Positions 1 to 12,890 of a stretch of DNA of 64,000 nucleotides are shown here, piece after piece (the first letter of the stretch is position 1; each line of letters opens with the position of its first letter). The stretch is from positions 7,144,335-7,208,334 of the forward strand of contig NC_063438.1 of the NCBI RefSeq assembly GCF_020379485.1, read 5' to 3'. The notes under the pieces were generated by a model. It did no database searches. It was not told the DNA's origin and saw nothing but the letters and a program-made list of their open reading frames with translations. Position numbers and translations under genes: made by a program. This DNA is from Brassica napus. Lineage: Eukaryota > Streptophyta > Magnoliopsida > Brassicales > Brassicaceae.

Positions 1-149
1 AAATTTGTTATTTTTATTTAGTAATCTAGTACACCTTATTACACAACAATCACCAACAAAATTATTAATATTGTAATTCTTTTCATTGATAAAGTGGTAG
101 TATTATTGCAATATTATAAATATTATTTGAGTTTCGACGTAGATAAAAA

Positions 150-206
150 TCAACAATGATAATCGCGTCTGCATTGCATGTGTCCTTGGCATGTATCAAT
201 GCATCT
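150..206 (-). pseudogene. Ghost exon: truncated 3' end of DEFL exon 2 (representative of one per unit)
   Basis: This stretch is a second, truncated copy of the last 19 codons of DEFL exon 2, about 454 bp downstream of the stop of copy 1. Read on the minus strand in the other units it still gives R-C-I-D-T-C-Q-G-H-M-Q-C-R-C-D-Y-H-C and a stop, with Gly-Lys replaced by Cys-Gln. The same fragment with the same flanks precedes every gene, for example at 1648, 3146, 5334 and 30470. About 200 bp around it is a within-unit direct repeat of the gene's own 3' flank. It has no signal-peptide exon, so it is read as a relic of an internal duplication. Confidence 0.75.
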
Positions 207-603
207 ACCTCAGTTATATTTAAGATAAATGTGATTCTTGCTTTTGTTGATTCCAATGAAATGGTTAACACTTTTTTTTGTTAAATCTCTTTGAAATATA
301 AATATCTTAAAAAATCTGATTTTGATTGTGAAAATGATAAATGGTTAAATGTTAAAATAAAAAATTTCTTTCAGCTTCTATATGAAATAACTGCTAATTC
401 TCATTTAATTGTTTTCGGTTATTTTACGTTATTGTACAAAAAGACAGAATTATGTGAATTTGGATTTATATTTAGTAATCTAGTACACCTTATTACACAT
501 CAATCACCAACAAAATTATTAATATTTAAATTCTATTCATTGATAATGAGGCTGTATTATTGTATTATTATAAATATTATTTGAGTTTCAACGTAGATAA
601 AAA

Positions 604-1123
604 TCAACAATGATAATCGCATCTGCATTGCATGTGTCCTTTGCCAGTATCAATGCATCTAGCTAGCCCTCCTTTTCTGTTTTGGCACATTGGGCTTTAC
701 ATTTGTCGATAACACATTTTCCATTTGGGTCGGGGTATTGTTCAACACATTGTTTTCGGACTGGTCCTCCTTGTTGAGCATTCGCCACTACTCCTGTTTT
801 TAATAATTAAAACATAATTTTAGTTTTTTGTATTTAGAATATAAATTTCTTTTTATTAACATATGCTTGGCGGAATTGTTTTTGTATATTTGTTGACTAA
901 TTTGAAAGTTTAAACATCTTTTTCTTGATCATTGATTATTCTTGGAAAATATCAAACTCAATATTACAGAATAGACACACAAGTGATATGAGTATATTAA
1001 ATAATACGGCATCAAAATAAATTTATTTAGAATATATTAATAAATTAGCTGTAAATACGTACCAAGCAGAAGAATTGTGAGCATGGCGAGACCAATAAGC
1101 GATGATCGATAATAAATTTTCAT
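604..1123 (-). pseudogene. DEFL copy 1, frameshifted
   Basis: Exon 1 is 1063-1123 (signal peptide, Leu-Ala in place of Leu-Val) and exon 2 is 604-793. Compared with intact copies, one T is missing from the T-run near 680. The reading frame shifts after the fourth cysteine and meets a stop a few codons later, so cysteines 5-8 are lost. It also has Gln to Lys before Cys3 and Lys to Gln near the mature N-terminus. Splice sites look normal. Probably a recently inactivated copy. Confidence 0.8.
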
Positions 1124-2101
1124 CTTATTTTTTTTTGGTTTTCTGACAGAATAAATTAAACAATGAACTAATAGTGTTTTAAACTTAAGAAAGACCGAGA
1201 AGTATATTTATAGATCAATCACAAAATTATATATATGTAAATTAAGTTAAGTGGCGTTTAAAATGCCAAAATATAAGGATCTAGTTTGACCCCAAAAAAA
1301 TCAAAATTCTAATTTTATTTATTTAACTGATAAAAAGTTTGACTCATTTATTTTAAATTTTATTGAAAATATTTATCGATATACATAAGAAATCAAATTC
1401 TATGAAGTTACAAATTCAAAATTTGTACAATACCTAGTTAAAAAAGAAACCAAAAAATAAAATGTAAAATGTTATTGTACAATAAGACAGAAATATGCAA
1501 ATTTGTTATTTATATTTAGTAATCTAGTACACCTTATTACACAACAGTCGCCAACAAAATTATTAATATTGTAATTATTTTCATTGATCAAGTGGTAGTA
1601 TTATTGCAATATTATAAATATTATTTGAGTTTCAACGTAGATAAAAATCAACAATGATAACCGCATCTGTATTGCATGTGTCGTTGGCATGTATCAATGC
1701 ATCTACCTCAGTTATATTTAAGATTAATGTGATTCTTGCTTTTGCTGATTCCAATGAAATGGTTAACACTTTTTTTTTGTTAAATATCTTTGAAATATAA
1801 ATATTTTAAAAATCTGATTTTGATTGTGAAATTGATAAATGGTTAAATGTTAAAATAAAACATTTCTTTCAGCTTCTATATGAAATAACTGCTAATTCTC
1901 ATTTAATTTTTCCGGTTATTTCACGCTATTGTACAAAAAGACAGAAATATACGAATTTGTACTTATATTTAGTAATCTAGTACACCTTATTACACAACAA
2001 TCACCAAAAACATTATTAATATTTAAATTCTTTTCATTGATAATGAGGCAGTATTATTGTATTATTATAAATATTATTTGAGTTTCAACATAGAGAAAAA
2101 A

Positions 2102-2620
2102 TCAACAAGTAATATTGCATTTGCATAGCATGGGTCCTTTGCCAGTATAAATGCATCTAGCCCGCCTCCATTTTACGTTTTTTTCACATTGGGCTCTACA
2201 TAGGGCGGGAACACATATTCCATTTGGGACCGGCCAATGTTCATAACATATGTTTGGGACTGAATCTTCTTTTTGAGCATTCGCCACTACTCCTGTTTTT
2301 AATAATTAAAACATGTTTTAGTTTTTTTGTATTTAGAATATAAATTTCTTTAATAACATATGCTTGGCGGAGTTTTTTTTTTATATTTGTTGACTAATTT
2401 GAAAGTTTAAACATCTTTTTCTTGATCATTGATTATTCTTGGAAAATACCAAACTCAATATTACAGAGTAGACACACAAGTTATATAAGTATATTAAATA
2501 ATACGGCATCAAAATAAATTTATTTAGAATATATTAATAAATTAGCTGTAAATACGTACCAAGCAGAAGAATTGTGAGCATGACGAGACAATTAAGCGAT
2601 GATCGATAATAAATTTTCAT
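2102..2620 (-). CDS. DEFL copy 2, divergent eight-cysteine secreted peptide
   Basis: Exon 1 is 2560-2620 and exon 2 is 2102-2292, with GT-AG ends. All eight cysteines and their spacing are kept, but the mature peptide differs at many positions from the core type (for example EDSVPNIC at the start, VPALC, VKWRRARC, KCNITC at the end). The signal peptide has Asn-Cys in place of Ile-Gly. With copy 3 it forms a distinct subtype at the left side of the array. Divergence with the scaffold kept suggests an older, functionally constrained copy. Confidence 0.75.
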
Positions 2621-3598
2621 CTTATTTTTTTTTTGTTTTTTGACAGAATAAATTAAATAATGAACTAATAGTGTTTTAAAATTAAGAAAGACCGAGAAGT
2701 ATATTTATAGATCAATCACAAAATTAAATATATCTAAATTAAGTTAAGTGGCGTTTAAAATGACAAAATATAAGGATCTAGTTTGACCCCAAAAAAATCA
2801 CAATTCAAATTTTATTTATTTAATAGATAAAAAGTTTGACTCATTTATTTTAAATTTTATTGAAAATATTTATCGATATACATAAGAAATCAAATTCTAT
2901 GAAGTCACAAATTCAAAATTTATACAATACCTAGTTAAAAAAGAAACCGAAGAATAAAATGTAAAATGTTATTGTACTATAAGACAGAAATATGCAAATT
3001 TGTTATTTTTATTTAGTAATCTAGTACACCTTAATACACAACAATCACCAACAAAATTATTAATATTGTAATTATTTTCATTGATAAAGTGGTAGTATTA
3101 TTGCAATATTATAAATATTATTTGAGTTTCAACGTAGATAATAAATCAACAATAATAATCGCATCTGCATTGCATGTGTCCTTGGCATGTATTAATGAAT
3201 CTACCTCAGATATATTTAAGATAAATGTGATTCTTGCTTTTGTTGATTCCAATGAAATGGTTAACACTTTTTTTTGTTAAATGTCTTTGAAATATAAATG
3301 TTTTAAAAATCTGATTTTGATTGTGAAATTGATAAATGGTTAAATGTTAAAATAAAACATTTCTTTCAGCTTCTATATGAAATAACTGCTAATTCTCATT
3401 TAATTTTACCGGTTATTTCACGCTATTGTAGAAAAAGACAGAAATATGCGAATTTGTACTTATATTTAGTAATCTAGTACACCTTATTACACAACAATCA
3501 CCAACAAAATTATTAATATTTAAATTCTTTTCATTGATAATGGGGCAGTATTATTGTATTATTATAAATATTATTTGAGTTTCAACGTAGAGAAAAAA

Positions 3599-4117
3599 TC
3601 AACAAGTATTATCGCATTTGCATTGCATGTGTCCTTTGCCAGTATCAATGCATGTAGCCCGCCTCCATTTTACGTTTTTCGCACATTGGGCTTTACATTG
3701 GGCGAGAACACATTTTCCATTTGGGACCGGGTATTGTTCATTACATATTTTTGGGACTGAATCTCCTTTTTGAGCATTCGCCACTACTCCTGTTTTTAAT
3801 AATTAAAACATGTTTTAGTTTTTTTGTATTTAGAATATAAATTTCTTTAATAACATATGCTTGGTGGAGTTTTTTTTTTATATTTGTTGACTAATTTGAA
3901 AGTTTAAACATCTTTGTCTTGATCATTGATTATTCTTGGAAAATACCAAACTCAATATTACAGAGTAGACACACAAGTTATATAAGTATATTAAATAATA
4001 CGGCATCAAAATAAATTTAATTAGAATATATTAATAAATTAGCTGTAAATACGTACCAAGCAGAAGAATTGTGAGCATGACGAGACAATTAAGCGATGAT
4101 CGATAATAAATTTTCAT
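3599..4117 (-). CDS. DEFL copy 3, intermediate subtype
   Basis: Exon 1 is 4057-4117 and exon 2 is 3599-3789. The mature peptide has the full eight-cysteine pattern. It is intermediate between copy 2 (shared KWRRA loop between Cys4 and Cys5, shared PVPNG) and the core type (shared CIDTGKGHMQC). The C-terminus is KCDNTC. The unit on its right is the first of the long (about 2.19 kb) type. Confidence 0.8.
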
Positions 4118-4454
4118 CTTATTTTGTTTTGTTTTATGACAGAATAAATTAAATAATGAACTAATAGTGTTTTAAAATTAAGAAAGACCGAGAAGTATAT
4201 TTATAGATCAATGACAAAATTAAATATATATAAATTAAGTTAAGTGGCGTTTAAAATGCCAAATATATAAGGATCTAGTTTGACCCCAAAAAAATGGCAA
4301 TTCTAATTTTATTTATTTAATAGATAAAACGTTGACACATTTATTTTAAATTTTATTGAAAATATTTATCGATATACATAAGAAATCAAATTCTATGAAG
4401 TCACAAATTCAAAATTTATACAATACCTAGTTAAAAAAAAAAGAAACCAAAAAA

Positions 4455-4970
4455 TAAATGATTAATGGTAATTTGGTCTAATAAAGTAAAAATTCGTTTT
4501 TAAAGTGATATATAAAAAGAGTTTTATATATATATATATATATATATATCTTTATATACATTTTTAACAATATTACATATATAAGTGACACGTAAGAAAA
4601 GTTACATAAGCAAATTCATTAGAGTGGAAGTCCTTTTGGTACGGTGGTTTGATAAAGGGTTCATTAATGTTTCTACACCAGGAGGTCTGAGTTTCAATAT
4701 CCGGAGAAGGCGAATTACAGAATATTGGAGAAAAAGGCTTACATGAGATCAATAATATATGGCTCGTCTCTGGTAGAATCTTGAGGTTTTCTTTAGTACA
4801 AAGCTGCGTAAAACAATTGAAAAGAGATAAAGGTGATATATAGAGTGAGTGTAAGACAAACAAAAACAAGAAAGTGAGCATTAGACCATGTATTCATCAC
4901 TATATCTATAAGCAAAGATGATATCAGGAAACTCTTCCAAAACCGCAGCCGAACATGATTTCATAAAATA
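4455..4970. repeat. Long-unit spacer element (first of nine internal copies)
   Basis: About 0.5 kb that is present only in long units. It starts AAATAAATGATTAATGG, contains an AT microsatellite and TAAGTGACACGTAAG, and ends near CCGCAGCCGAACATGA. Further copies lie at about 6642-7165, 8852-9364, 11036-11555, 13223-13753, 15421-15932, 17602-18118, 19796-20305 and 23488-23998. A matching segment forms the natural right flank of the array (31760-31908 plus 33193-33575). Open frames of about 100 codons on its minus strand are not convincing genes. Confidence 0.75.
4624..4710 (+). mobile_element. Possible tRNA-derived SINE head within the spacer element
   Basis: The segment TTTTGGTACGGTGGTTTGA resembles a tRNA A box, and GAGGTCTGAGTTTCAATATCC about 50 bp later resembles a degenerate B box. 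Spacing fits a pol III promoter. The best-preserved version is at 33240-33320 (TTGGTACAGTGGTTTGA). No poly(A) end or target duplication was identified, so this is tentative. Confidence 0.35.
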
Positions 4971-5786
4971 AATGTGATTCTTGCTTTTGCTGATTCCAGT
5001 GAAATGGTTAACACTTTTTTTTTTTTGTAAAATCTCTTTGGAATATAAATATCTTTAAAAATCTGATTTTGATTGTGAAATTGATAAATGGTAAAATGTA
5101 AAAAAAAAATTCTTTCAGCTTCTATATGAAATAACTACTAGTTCTCATTTATTTTTTTGGTTAATTCACGTTATTGTACAATAAGACAGAAATATGCAAA
5201 TTTGTTATTTTTATTTAGTAATCTAGTACACCTTATTACACAATAATTTAATATTGTAATTCTTTTCATTGATAAAGTGGTAGTATTATTGCAAAATTAT
5301 AAATATTGTTTTCAGTTTCAACGTAGATAAAAATCAACAATGATAATCGCATCTGCATTGCATGTGTCCTTGGCATGTATCAATGCATCTACCTCAGTTA
5401 TATTTAAGATAAATGTGATTCTTGCTTTTGTTGATTCCAATGAAATGGTTAACACTTTTTTTTGTTAAATCTCTTTGAAATATAAATATCTTAAAAAATC
5501 TGATTTTGATTGTGAAAATGATAAATGGTTAAATGTTAAAATAAAAAATTTCTTTCCGCTTCTATAAGAAATAACTACTAATTCTCATTTAATTTTTTTG
5601 GTTATTTCACGTTATTGTACAAAAAGACAGAAATATGTGAATTTGGATTTATATTTAGTAATCTAGTACACCTTATTACACAACAATCACCAACAAAATT
5701 ATTAATATATAAATTCTTTTCATTGATAATGAGGCAGTATTATTGTATTATTATAAATATTATTTGAGTTTCAACGTAGATAAAAA

Positions 5787-6306
5787 TCAACAATGATAAT
5801 CGCATCTGCATTGCATGTGTCCTTTGCCAGTATCAATGCATCTAGCTAGCCCTCCTTTTCTGTTTTTGGCACATTGGGCTTTACATTGGTCGATAACACA
5901 TTTTCCATTTGGGTCCGGGTATTGTTCAACACATTGTTTTCGGACTGGTCCTCCTTTTTGAGCATTCGCCACTACTCCTGTTTTTAATAATTAAAACATA
6001 ATTTTAGCTTTTTGTATATAGAATATAAATTTCTTTTTATTAACATACGCTTGGCGGTGTTTTTTTGCATATTTGTTGACTACTTTGAAAGTTTAAACAT
6101 CTTTTTCTTGATCATTGATTATTCTTGGAAAATACCAAACTCAATATTACAGAGTAGACACACAAGTTATATGAGTATATTAAATAATACGGCATCAAAA
6201 TAAATTCATTTAGAATATATTAATAAATTAGCTGTAAATACGTACCAAGCAGAAGAATTGTGAGCATGACGAGACCAATAAGCGATGATCGATAATAAAT
6301 TTTCAT
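5787..6306 (-). CDS. DEFL copy 4, core-type secreted defensin-like peptide
   Basis: Reference gene for the core type. Exon 1 (6246-6306) encodes 20 residues, MKIYYRSSLIGLVMLTILLL, plus the first base of the next codon, ending at a GTACG donor. The intron is about 268 nt and ends AACAG. Exon 2 (5787-5977) encodes the rest; total 83 aa. Predicted signal cleavage after VVANA (Ala at -3 and -1) leaves a 57-aa basic peptide starting with Gln. Its cysteine spacing C-x10-C-x4-C-x3-C-x10-C-x9-C-x-C-x3-C matches the CS-alpha-beta plant defensin-like (LCR/DEFL) scaffold. Family roles are antimicrobial defence or reproductive signalling; nothing here chooses between them. The first in-frame GTG in exon 2 is not a start. 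Confidence 0.85.
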
Positions 6307-6717
6307 CTTATTTTTTTTTTCTGACAGAATAAATTAAATAATGAACTAATAGTGTTTTAAAATTAAGAAAGACCGAGAAGTATATTTATAGATCAATCAC
6401 AAAATTAAATATATCTAAATTAAGTTAAGTGGCGTTTAAAATGCCAAAATATAAGGATCTAGTTTGACCCCAAAAAAATGACAATTCTAATTTTATTTAT
6501 TTAATAGATAAAAAGTTTGACTCATTTATTTTAAATTTTATTGAAAATATTTATCGATATACATAAGAAATCAAATTCAATGAAGTCACAAATTCAAAAT
6601 TTATACAATACCTAGTTAAAACAAAAAACAGAAACCGAAAAATAAATGATTAATGGTAATTTGGTCTAATAAAGTAAAATTTCTTTTTAAAAGTGAAATA
6701 TAAAAAGATTATATATA

Positions 6718-6758
<41 letters not shown>

Positions 6759-6774
6759 TTTTAACAATATTACA

Positions 6775-6784
6775 TATATAAGTG
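6775..6784. other. Start of spacer element region in long unit (reference position)
   Basis: Immediately after an AT microsatellite, the long units contain the motif TATATAAGTGACACGTAAG. The same junction sequence is found to the right of the array at about 33193, directly after the Helitron end. It serves as a landmark showing that the long-unit spacer derives from the array's right flank. Confidence 0.5.
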
Positions 6785-7981
6785 ACACGTAAGAAAAGTT
6801 ACATAAGCAAATTCATTAGAGTGGAAGTCCTTTGGGTACGGTGGTTTGATAAAGGGTTCATTAATGTTTCTACACCAGGAGTTCTGTGTTTCAATATTCG
6901 GAGAAGGCGAACTACAGAATATTGGAGAAAAAGGCTTACATGAGATCAATATATCTGGCTCGTCCTGTTAGAATCTTGAGGTTTTCTTGAGTACAAAGCT
7001 GCGTAAAACAATTGAAAAGAGATAAATATGATATATAGAGGGAGTGTAAGACAAACAAAAACAAGAAAGTGAGCATTAGACCATGTATTCATCACTATAT
7101 CTATAAGCAAAGATGATATCAGGAAACTCTTCCAAAACCGCAGCCGAACATGAATTCATAAAATAAATGGGATTCTTGCTTTTGCTGATTCCAGTGAAAT
7201 GGTTAACACTTTTTTTTTTTGTAAAATCTCTTTGGAATATAAATATCTTTAAAAATCTGATTTTGATTGTGAAATTGATAAATGGTAAAATGTAAAAAAA
7301 AATTCTTTCAGCTTCTATATGAAATAACTACTAATTCTCATTTATTTTTTTGGTTAATTCACATTATTGTACAATAAGACAGAAATATGCAAATTTGTTA
7401 TTTTTATTTAGTAATCTAGTACACCTTATTACACAACAATTTAATATTGTATTTCTTTTCATTGATAAAGTGGTAGTATTATTGCAAAATTATAAATATT
7501 GTTTTGAGTTTCAACGTAGATAAAAATCAACAATGATAATCGCATCTGCATTGCATGTGTCCTTGGCATGTATCAATGCATTTACCTCAGTTATATTTAA
7601 GATAAATGTAATTCTTGCTTTTGTTGATTCCAATGAAATGGTTAACACTTTTTTTTGTTAAATCTTTTTGAAATATAAATATCTTAAAAAATCTGATTTT
7701 GATTGTGAAAATGATATGGTTAAATGTTAAAATAAAAAATTTCTTTCCGCTTCTATATGAAATAACTACTAATTCTCATTTAACTTTTTTGGTTATTTCA
7801 CGTTATTGTACAAAAAGACAGAAATATGTGAATTTGGATTTATATTTAGTAATCAATCTAGTACACCTTATTACACAACAATCACCAACAAAATTATTAA
7901 TATATAAATTCTTTTCATTGATAATGAGGCAGTATTATTGTATTATTATAAATATTATTTGAGTTTCAACGTAGATAAAAA

Positions 7982-8501
7982 TCAACAATGATAATCGCAT
8001 CTGCATTGCATGTGTCCTTTGCCAGTATCAATGCATCTAGCTAACCCTCCTTTTCTGTTTTTGGCACATTGGGCTTTACATTGGTCGATAACACATTTTC
8101 CATTTGGGTCCGGGTATTGTTCAACACATTGTTTTCGGACTGGTCCTCCTTTTTGAGCATTCGCCACTAGTCCTGTTTTTAATAATTAAATCATAATTTT
8201 AGTTTTTTGTATATAGAATATAAATTTCTTTTTATTAACATACACTTGGCGGAGTTTTTTTGTATATTTGTTGACTACTTTGAAAGTTTAAACATTTTTT
8301 TCTTGATCATTGATTATTCTTGGAAAATACCAAACTCAATATTACAGAGTAGACACACAAGTTATATGAGTATATTAAATAATACGGCATCAAAATAAAT
8401 TCCTTTAGAATATATTAATAAATTAGCTGTAAATACGTACCAAGCAGAAGAATTGTGAGCATGACGAGACCAATAAGCGATGATCGATAATAAATTTTCA
8501 T
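7982..8501 (-). CDS. DEFL copy 5, core type
   Basis: Exon 1 is 8441-8501 and exon 2 is 7982-8172. The mature peptide is identical to copy 4. The exon 2 start has CTA instead of GTA (Leu for Val in the signal peptide), shared only with copy 7. A 4-bp insertion in the 3' spacer near 7853 is also shared with copy 7, which marks copies 4-5 and 6-7 as a duplicated pair. Confidence 0.85.
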
Positions 8502-10181
8502 CTTATTTTTTTTTCTGACAGAATAAATTAAATAATGAACTAATAGTGTTTTAAAATTAAGAAAGACCGAGAAGTATATTTATAGATCAATCACAAAATT
8601 AAATATATCTAAATTAAGTATATATCTAAATTAAGTTAAGTGGCGTTTAAAATGCCAAAATATAAGGATCTAGTTTGACCCCAAAAAAATGACAATTCTA
8701 ATTTTATTTATTTAATAGATAAAAAGTTTGACTCATTTATTTTAAATATTATTGAAAATATTTATCGATATACATAAGAAATCAAATTCTATGAAGTCAC
8801 AAATTCAAAATTTATACAATACCTAGTTAAAACAAAAAACAGAAACCGAAAAATAAATGATTAATGGTAATTTGGTCTAATAAAGTAAAATTTCTTTTTT
8901 AAAGTGAAATATAAAAAGATTATATATATATGTATATATATATATATATTTATATACATTTTTAACAATATTACATATATAAGTGACACGTAAGAAAAGT
9001 TACATAAGCAAATTCATTAGAGTGGAAGTCCTTTGGGTACGGTGGTTTGATAAAGGGTTCATTAATGTTTCTACACCAGGAGTTCTGTGTTTCAATATTC
9101 GGAGAAGGCGAACTACATAATATTGGAGAAAAAGGCTTACATGAGATCAATATATCTGGCTCGTCCTGTTAGAATCTTGAGGTTTTCTTGAGTACAAAGC
9201 TGCGTAAAACAATTGAAAAGAGATAAAGGTGATATATAGAGTGAGTGTAAGACAAACAAAAACAAGAAAGTGAGCATTAGACCATGTATTCATCACTATA
9301 TCTATAAGCAAAGATGATATCAGGAAACTCTTCCAAAACCGCAGCCGAACATGAATTCATAAAATAAATGTGATTCTTGCTTTTGCTGATTCCAGTGAAA
9401 TGGTTAACACTTTTTTTTTTTGTAAAATCTCTTTGGAATATAAATATCTTTAAAAATCTGATTTTGATTGTGAAATTGATAAATGGTAAAATGTAAAAAA
9501 AAAATTCTTTCAGCTTCTATATGAAATAACTACTAGTTCTCATTTATTTTTTTGGTTAATTCACGTTATTGTACAATAAGACAGAAATATGCAAATTTGT
9601 TATTTTTATTTAGTAATCTAGTACACCTTATTACACAATAATTTAATATTGTAATTCTTTTCATTGATAAAGTGGTAGTATTATTGCAAAATTATAAATA
9701 TTGTTTTCAGTTTCAACGTAGATAAAAATCAACAATGATAATCGCATCTGCATTGCATGTGTCCTTGGCATGTATCAATGCATCTACCTCAGTTATATTT
9801 AAGATAAATGTGATTCTTGCTTTTGTTGATTCCAATGAAATGGTTAACACTTTTTTTTGTTAAATCTCTTTGAAATATAAATATCTTAAAAAATCTGATT
9901 TTGATTGTGAAAATGATAAATGGTTAAATGTTAAAATAAAAAATTTCTTTCCGCTTCTATATGAAATAACTACTAATTCTCATTTAATTTTTTTGGTTAT
10001 TTCACGTTATTGTACAAAAAGACAGAAATATGTGAATTTGGATTTATATTTAGTAATCTAGTACACCTTATTACACAACAATCACCAACAAAATTATTAA
10101 TATATAAATTCTTTTCATTGATAATGAGGCAGTATTATTGTATTATTATAAATATTATTTGAGTTTCAACGTAGATGAAAA

Positions 10182-10701
10182 TCAACAATGATAATCGCAT
10201 CTGCATTGCATGTGTCCTTTGCCAGTATCAATGCATCTAGCTAGCCCTCCTTTTCTGTTTTTGGCACATTGGGCTTTACATTGGTCGATAACACATTTTC
10301 CATTTGGGTCCGGGTATTGTTCAACACATTGTTTTCGGACTGGTCCTCCTTTTTGAGCATTCGCCACTACTCCTGTTTTTAATAATTAAAACATAATTTT
10401 AGCTTTTTGTATATAGAATATAAATTTCTTTTTATTAACATACGCTTGGCGGTGTTTTTTTGCATATTTGTTGACTACTTTGAAAGTTTAAACATCTTTT
10501 TCTTGATCATTGATTATTCTTGGAAAATACCAAACTCAATATTACAGAGTAGACACACAAGTTATATGAGTATATTAAATAATACGGCATCAAAATAAAT
10601 TCATTTAGAATATATTAATAAATTAGCTGTAAATACGTACCAAGCAGAAGAATTGTGAGCATGACGAGACCAATAAGCGATGATCGATAATAAATTTTCA
10701 T
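10182..10701 (-). CDS. DEFL copy 6, core type
   Basis: Exon 1 is 10641-10701 and exon 2 is 10182-10372. The protein is identical to copy 4, and intron and spacer variants (for example TTTTGCATATTTG near 10458) are shared with copy 4. It sits 4,395 bp from copy 4, in line with a two-unit duplication. All splice signals are intact. Confidence 0.85.
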
Positions 10702-10774
10702 CTTATTTTTTTTTCTGACAGAATAAATTAAATAATGAACTAATAGTGTTTTAAAATTAAGAAAGACCGAGAAG

Positions 10775-10784
10775 TATATTTATA
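10775..10784 (-). promoter_or_regulatory. TATA box of DEFL copy 6 (conserved in nearly all units)
   Basis: The minus strand reads TATAAATATA about 75-84 nt upstream of the exon 1 ATG. The same motif in the same context (GATCTATAAATATACTTCTC) lies upstream of nearly all copies; copies 11 and 13 have one substitution next to it (AATTATATT in place of AGTATATT on the plus strand). The distance fits a plant TATA box with a short 5' leader. The upstream 200 bp is also nearly invariant between copies, so regulation is expected to be shared. Confidence 0.6.
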
Positions 10785-11113
10785 GATCAATCACAAAATT
10801 AAATATATCTAAATTAAGTTAAGTGGCGTTTAAAATGCCAAAATATAAGGATCTAGTTTGACCCCAAAAAAATGACAATTCTAATTTTATTTATTTAATA
10901 GATAAAAAGTTTGACTCATTTATTTTAAATTTTATTGAAAATATTTATCGATATACATAAGAAATCAAATTCAATGAAGTCACAAATTCAAAATTTATAC
11001 AATACCTAGTTAAAACAAAAAACAGAAACCGAAAAATAAATGATTAATGGTAATTTGGTCTAATAAAGTAAAATTTCTTTTTAAAAGTGAAATATAAAAA
11101 GATTATATATATC

Positions 11114-11148
<35 letters not shown>

Positions 11149-12370
11149 TTTTAACAATATTACATATATAAGTGACACGTAAGAAAAGTTACATAAGCAA
11201 ATTCATTAGAGTGGAAGTCCTTTGGGTACGGTGGTTTGATAAAGGGTTCATTAATGTTTCTACACCAGGAGTTCTGTGTTTCAATATTCGGAGAAGGCGA
11301 ACTACAGAATATTGGAGAAAAAGGCTTACATGAGATCAATATATCTGGCTCGTCCTGTTAGAATCTTGAGGTTTTCTTGAGTACAAAGCTGCGTAAAACA
11401 ATTGAAAAGAGATAAATATGATATATAGAGGGAGTGTAAGACAAACAAAAACAAGAAAGTGAGCATTAGACCATGTATTCATCACTATATCTATAAGCAA
11501 AGATGATATCAGGAAACTCTTCCAAAACCGCAGCCGAACATGAATTCATAAAATAAATGGGATTCTTGCTTTTGCTGATTCCAGTGAAATGGTTAACACT
11601 TTTTTTTTTGTAAAATCTCTTTGGAATATAAATATCTTTAAAAATCTGATTTTGATTGTGAAATTGATAAATGGTAAAATGTAAAAAAAAATTCTTTCAG
11701 CTTCTATATGAAATAACTACTAATTCTCATTTATTTTTTTGGTTAATTCACATTATTGTACAATAAGACAGAAATATGCAAATTTGTTATTTTTATTTAG
11801 TAATCTAGTACACCTTATTACACAACAATTTAATATTGTATTTCTTTTCATTGATAAAGTGGTAGTATTATTGCAAAATTATAAATATTGTTTTGAGTTT
11901 CAACGTAGATAAAAATCAACAATGATAATCGCATCTGCATTGCATGTGTCCTTGGCATGTATCAATGCATTTACCTCAGTTATATTTAAGATAAATGTAA
12001 TTCTTGCTTTTGTTGATTCCAATGAAATGGTTAACACTTTTTTTTGTTAAATCTTTTTGAAATATAAATATCTTAAAAAATCTGATTTTGATTGTGAAAA
12101 TGATATGGTTAAATGTTAAAATAAAAAATTTCTTTCCGCTTCTATATGAAATAACTACTAATTCTCATTTAACTTTTTTGGTTATTTCACGTTATTGTAC
12201 AAAAAGACAGAAATATGTGAATTTGGATTTATATTTAGTAATCAATCTAGTACACCTTATTACACAACAATCACCAACAAAATTATTAATATATAAATTC
12301 TTTTCATTGATAATGAGGCAGTATTATTGTATTATTATAAATATTATTTGAGTTTCAACGTAGATAAAAA

Positions 12371-12890
12371 TCAACAATGATAATCGCATCTGCATTGCAT
12401 GTGTCCTTTGCCAGTATCAATGCATCTAGCTAACCCTCCTTTCCTGTTTTTGGCACATTGGGCTTTACATTGGTCGATAACACATTTTCCATTTGGGTCC
12501 GGGTATTGTTCAACACATTGTTTTCGGACTGGTCCTCCTTTTTGAGCATTCGCCACTAGTCCTGTTTTTAATAATTAAATCATAATTTTAGTTTTTTGTA
12601 TATAGAATATAAATTTCTTTTTATTAACATACACTTGGCGGAGTTTTTTTGTATATTTGTTGACTACTTTGAAAGTTTAAACATTTTTTTCTTGATCATT
12701 GATTATTCTTGGAAAATACCAAACTCAATATTACAGAGTAGACACACAAGTTATATGAGTATATTAAATAATACGGCATCAAAATAAATTCATTTAGAAT
12801 ATATTAATAAATTAGCTGTAAATACGTACCAAGCAGAAGAATTGTGAGCATGACGAGACCAATAAGCGATGATCGATAATAAATTTTCAT
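12371..12890 (-). CDS. DEFL copy 7, core type
   Basis: Exon 1 is 12830-12890 and exon 2 is 12371-12561. The mature peptide is identical to copies 4-6. It shares the Leu variant at the start of exon 2 and the spacer insertion near 12242 with copy 5, from which it is 4,389 bp away. One silent change (TTCCTG for TTTCTG near 12441) separates the two exon 2 sequences. Confidence 0.85.

Noticed and set aside
4573..4881. 102-codon frame in the spacer element as a gene
   Set aside because: Frame length and sequence vary between copies through indels, and the segment has SINE-like features; no conserved product.
5787..5972. Intronless 61-codon genes starting at exon 2
   Set aside because: The apparent first codon is GTG (valine) inside the exon. 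The signal peptide is in exon 1, joined by conserved GT-AG sites.
8207..8398. Plus-strand 63-codon frames repeated in every unit (also 9870-10061 type)
   Set aside because: They lie antisense to the DEFL intron or in the spacer, are AT-driven, and recur only because the whole unit is duplicated. No protein features.
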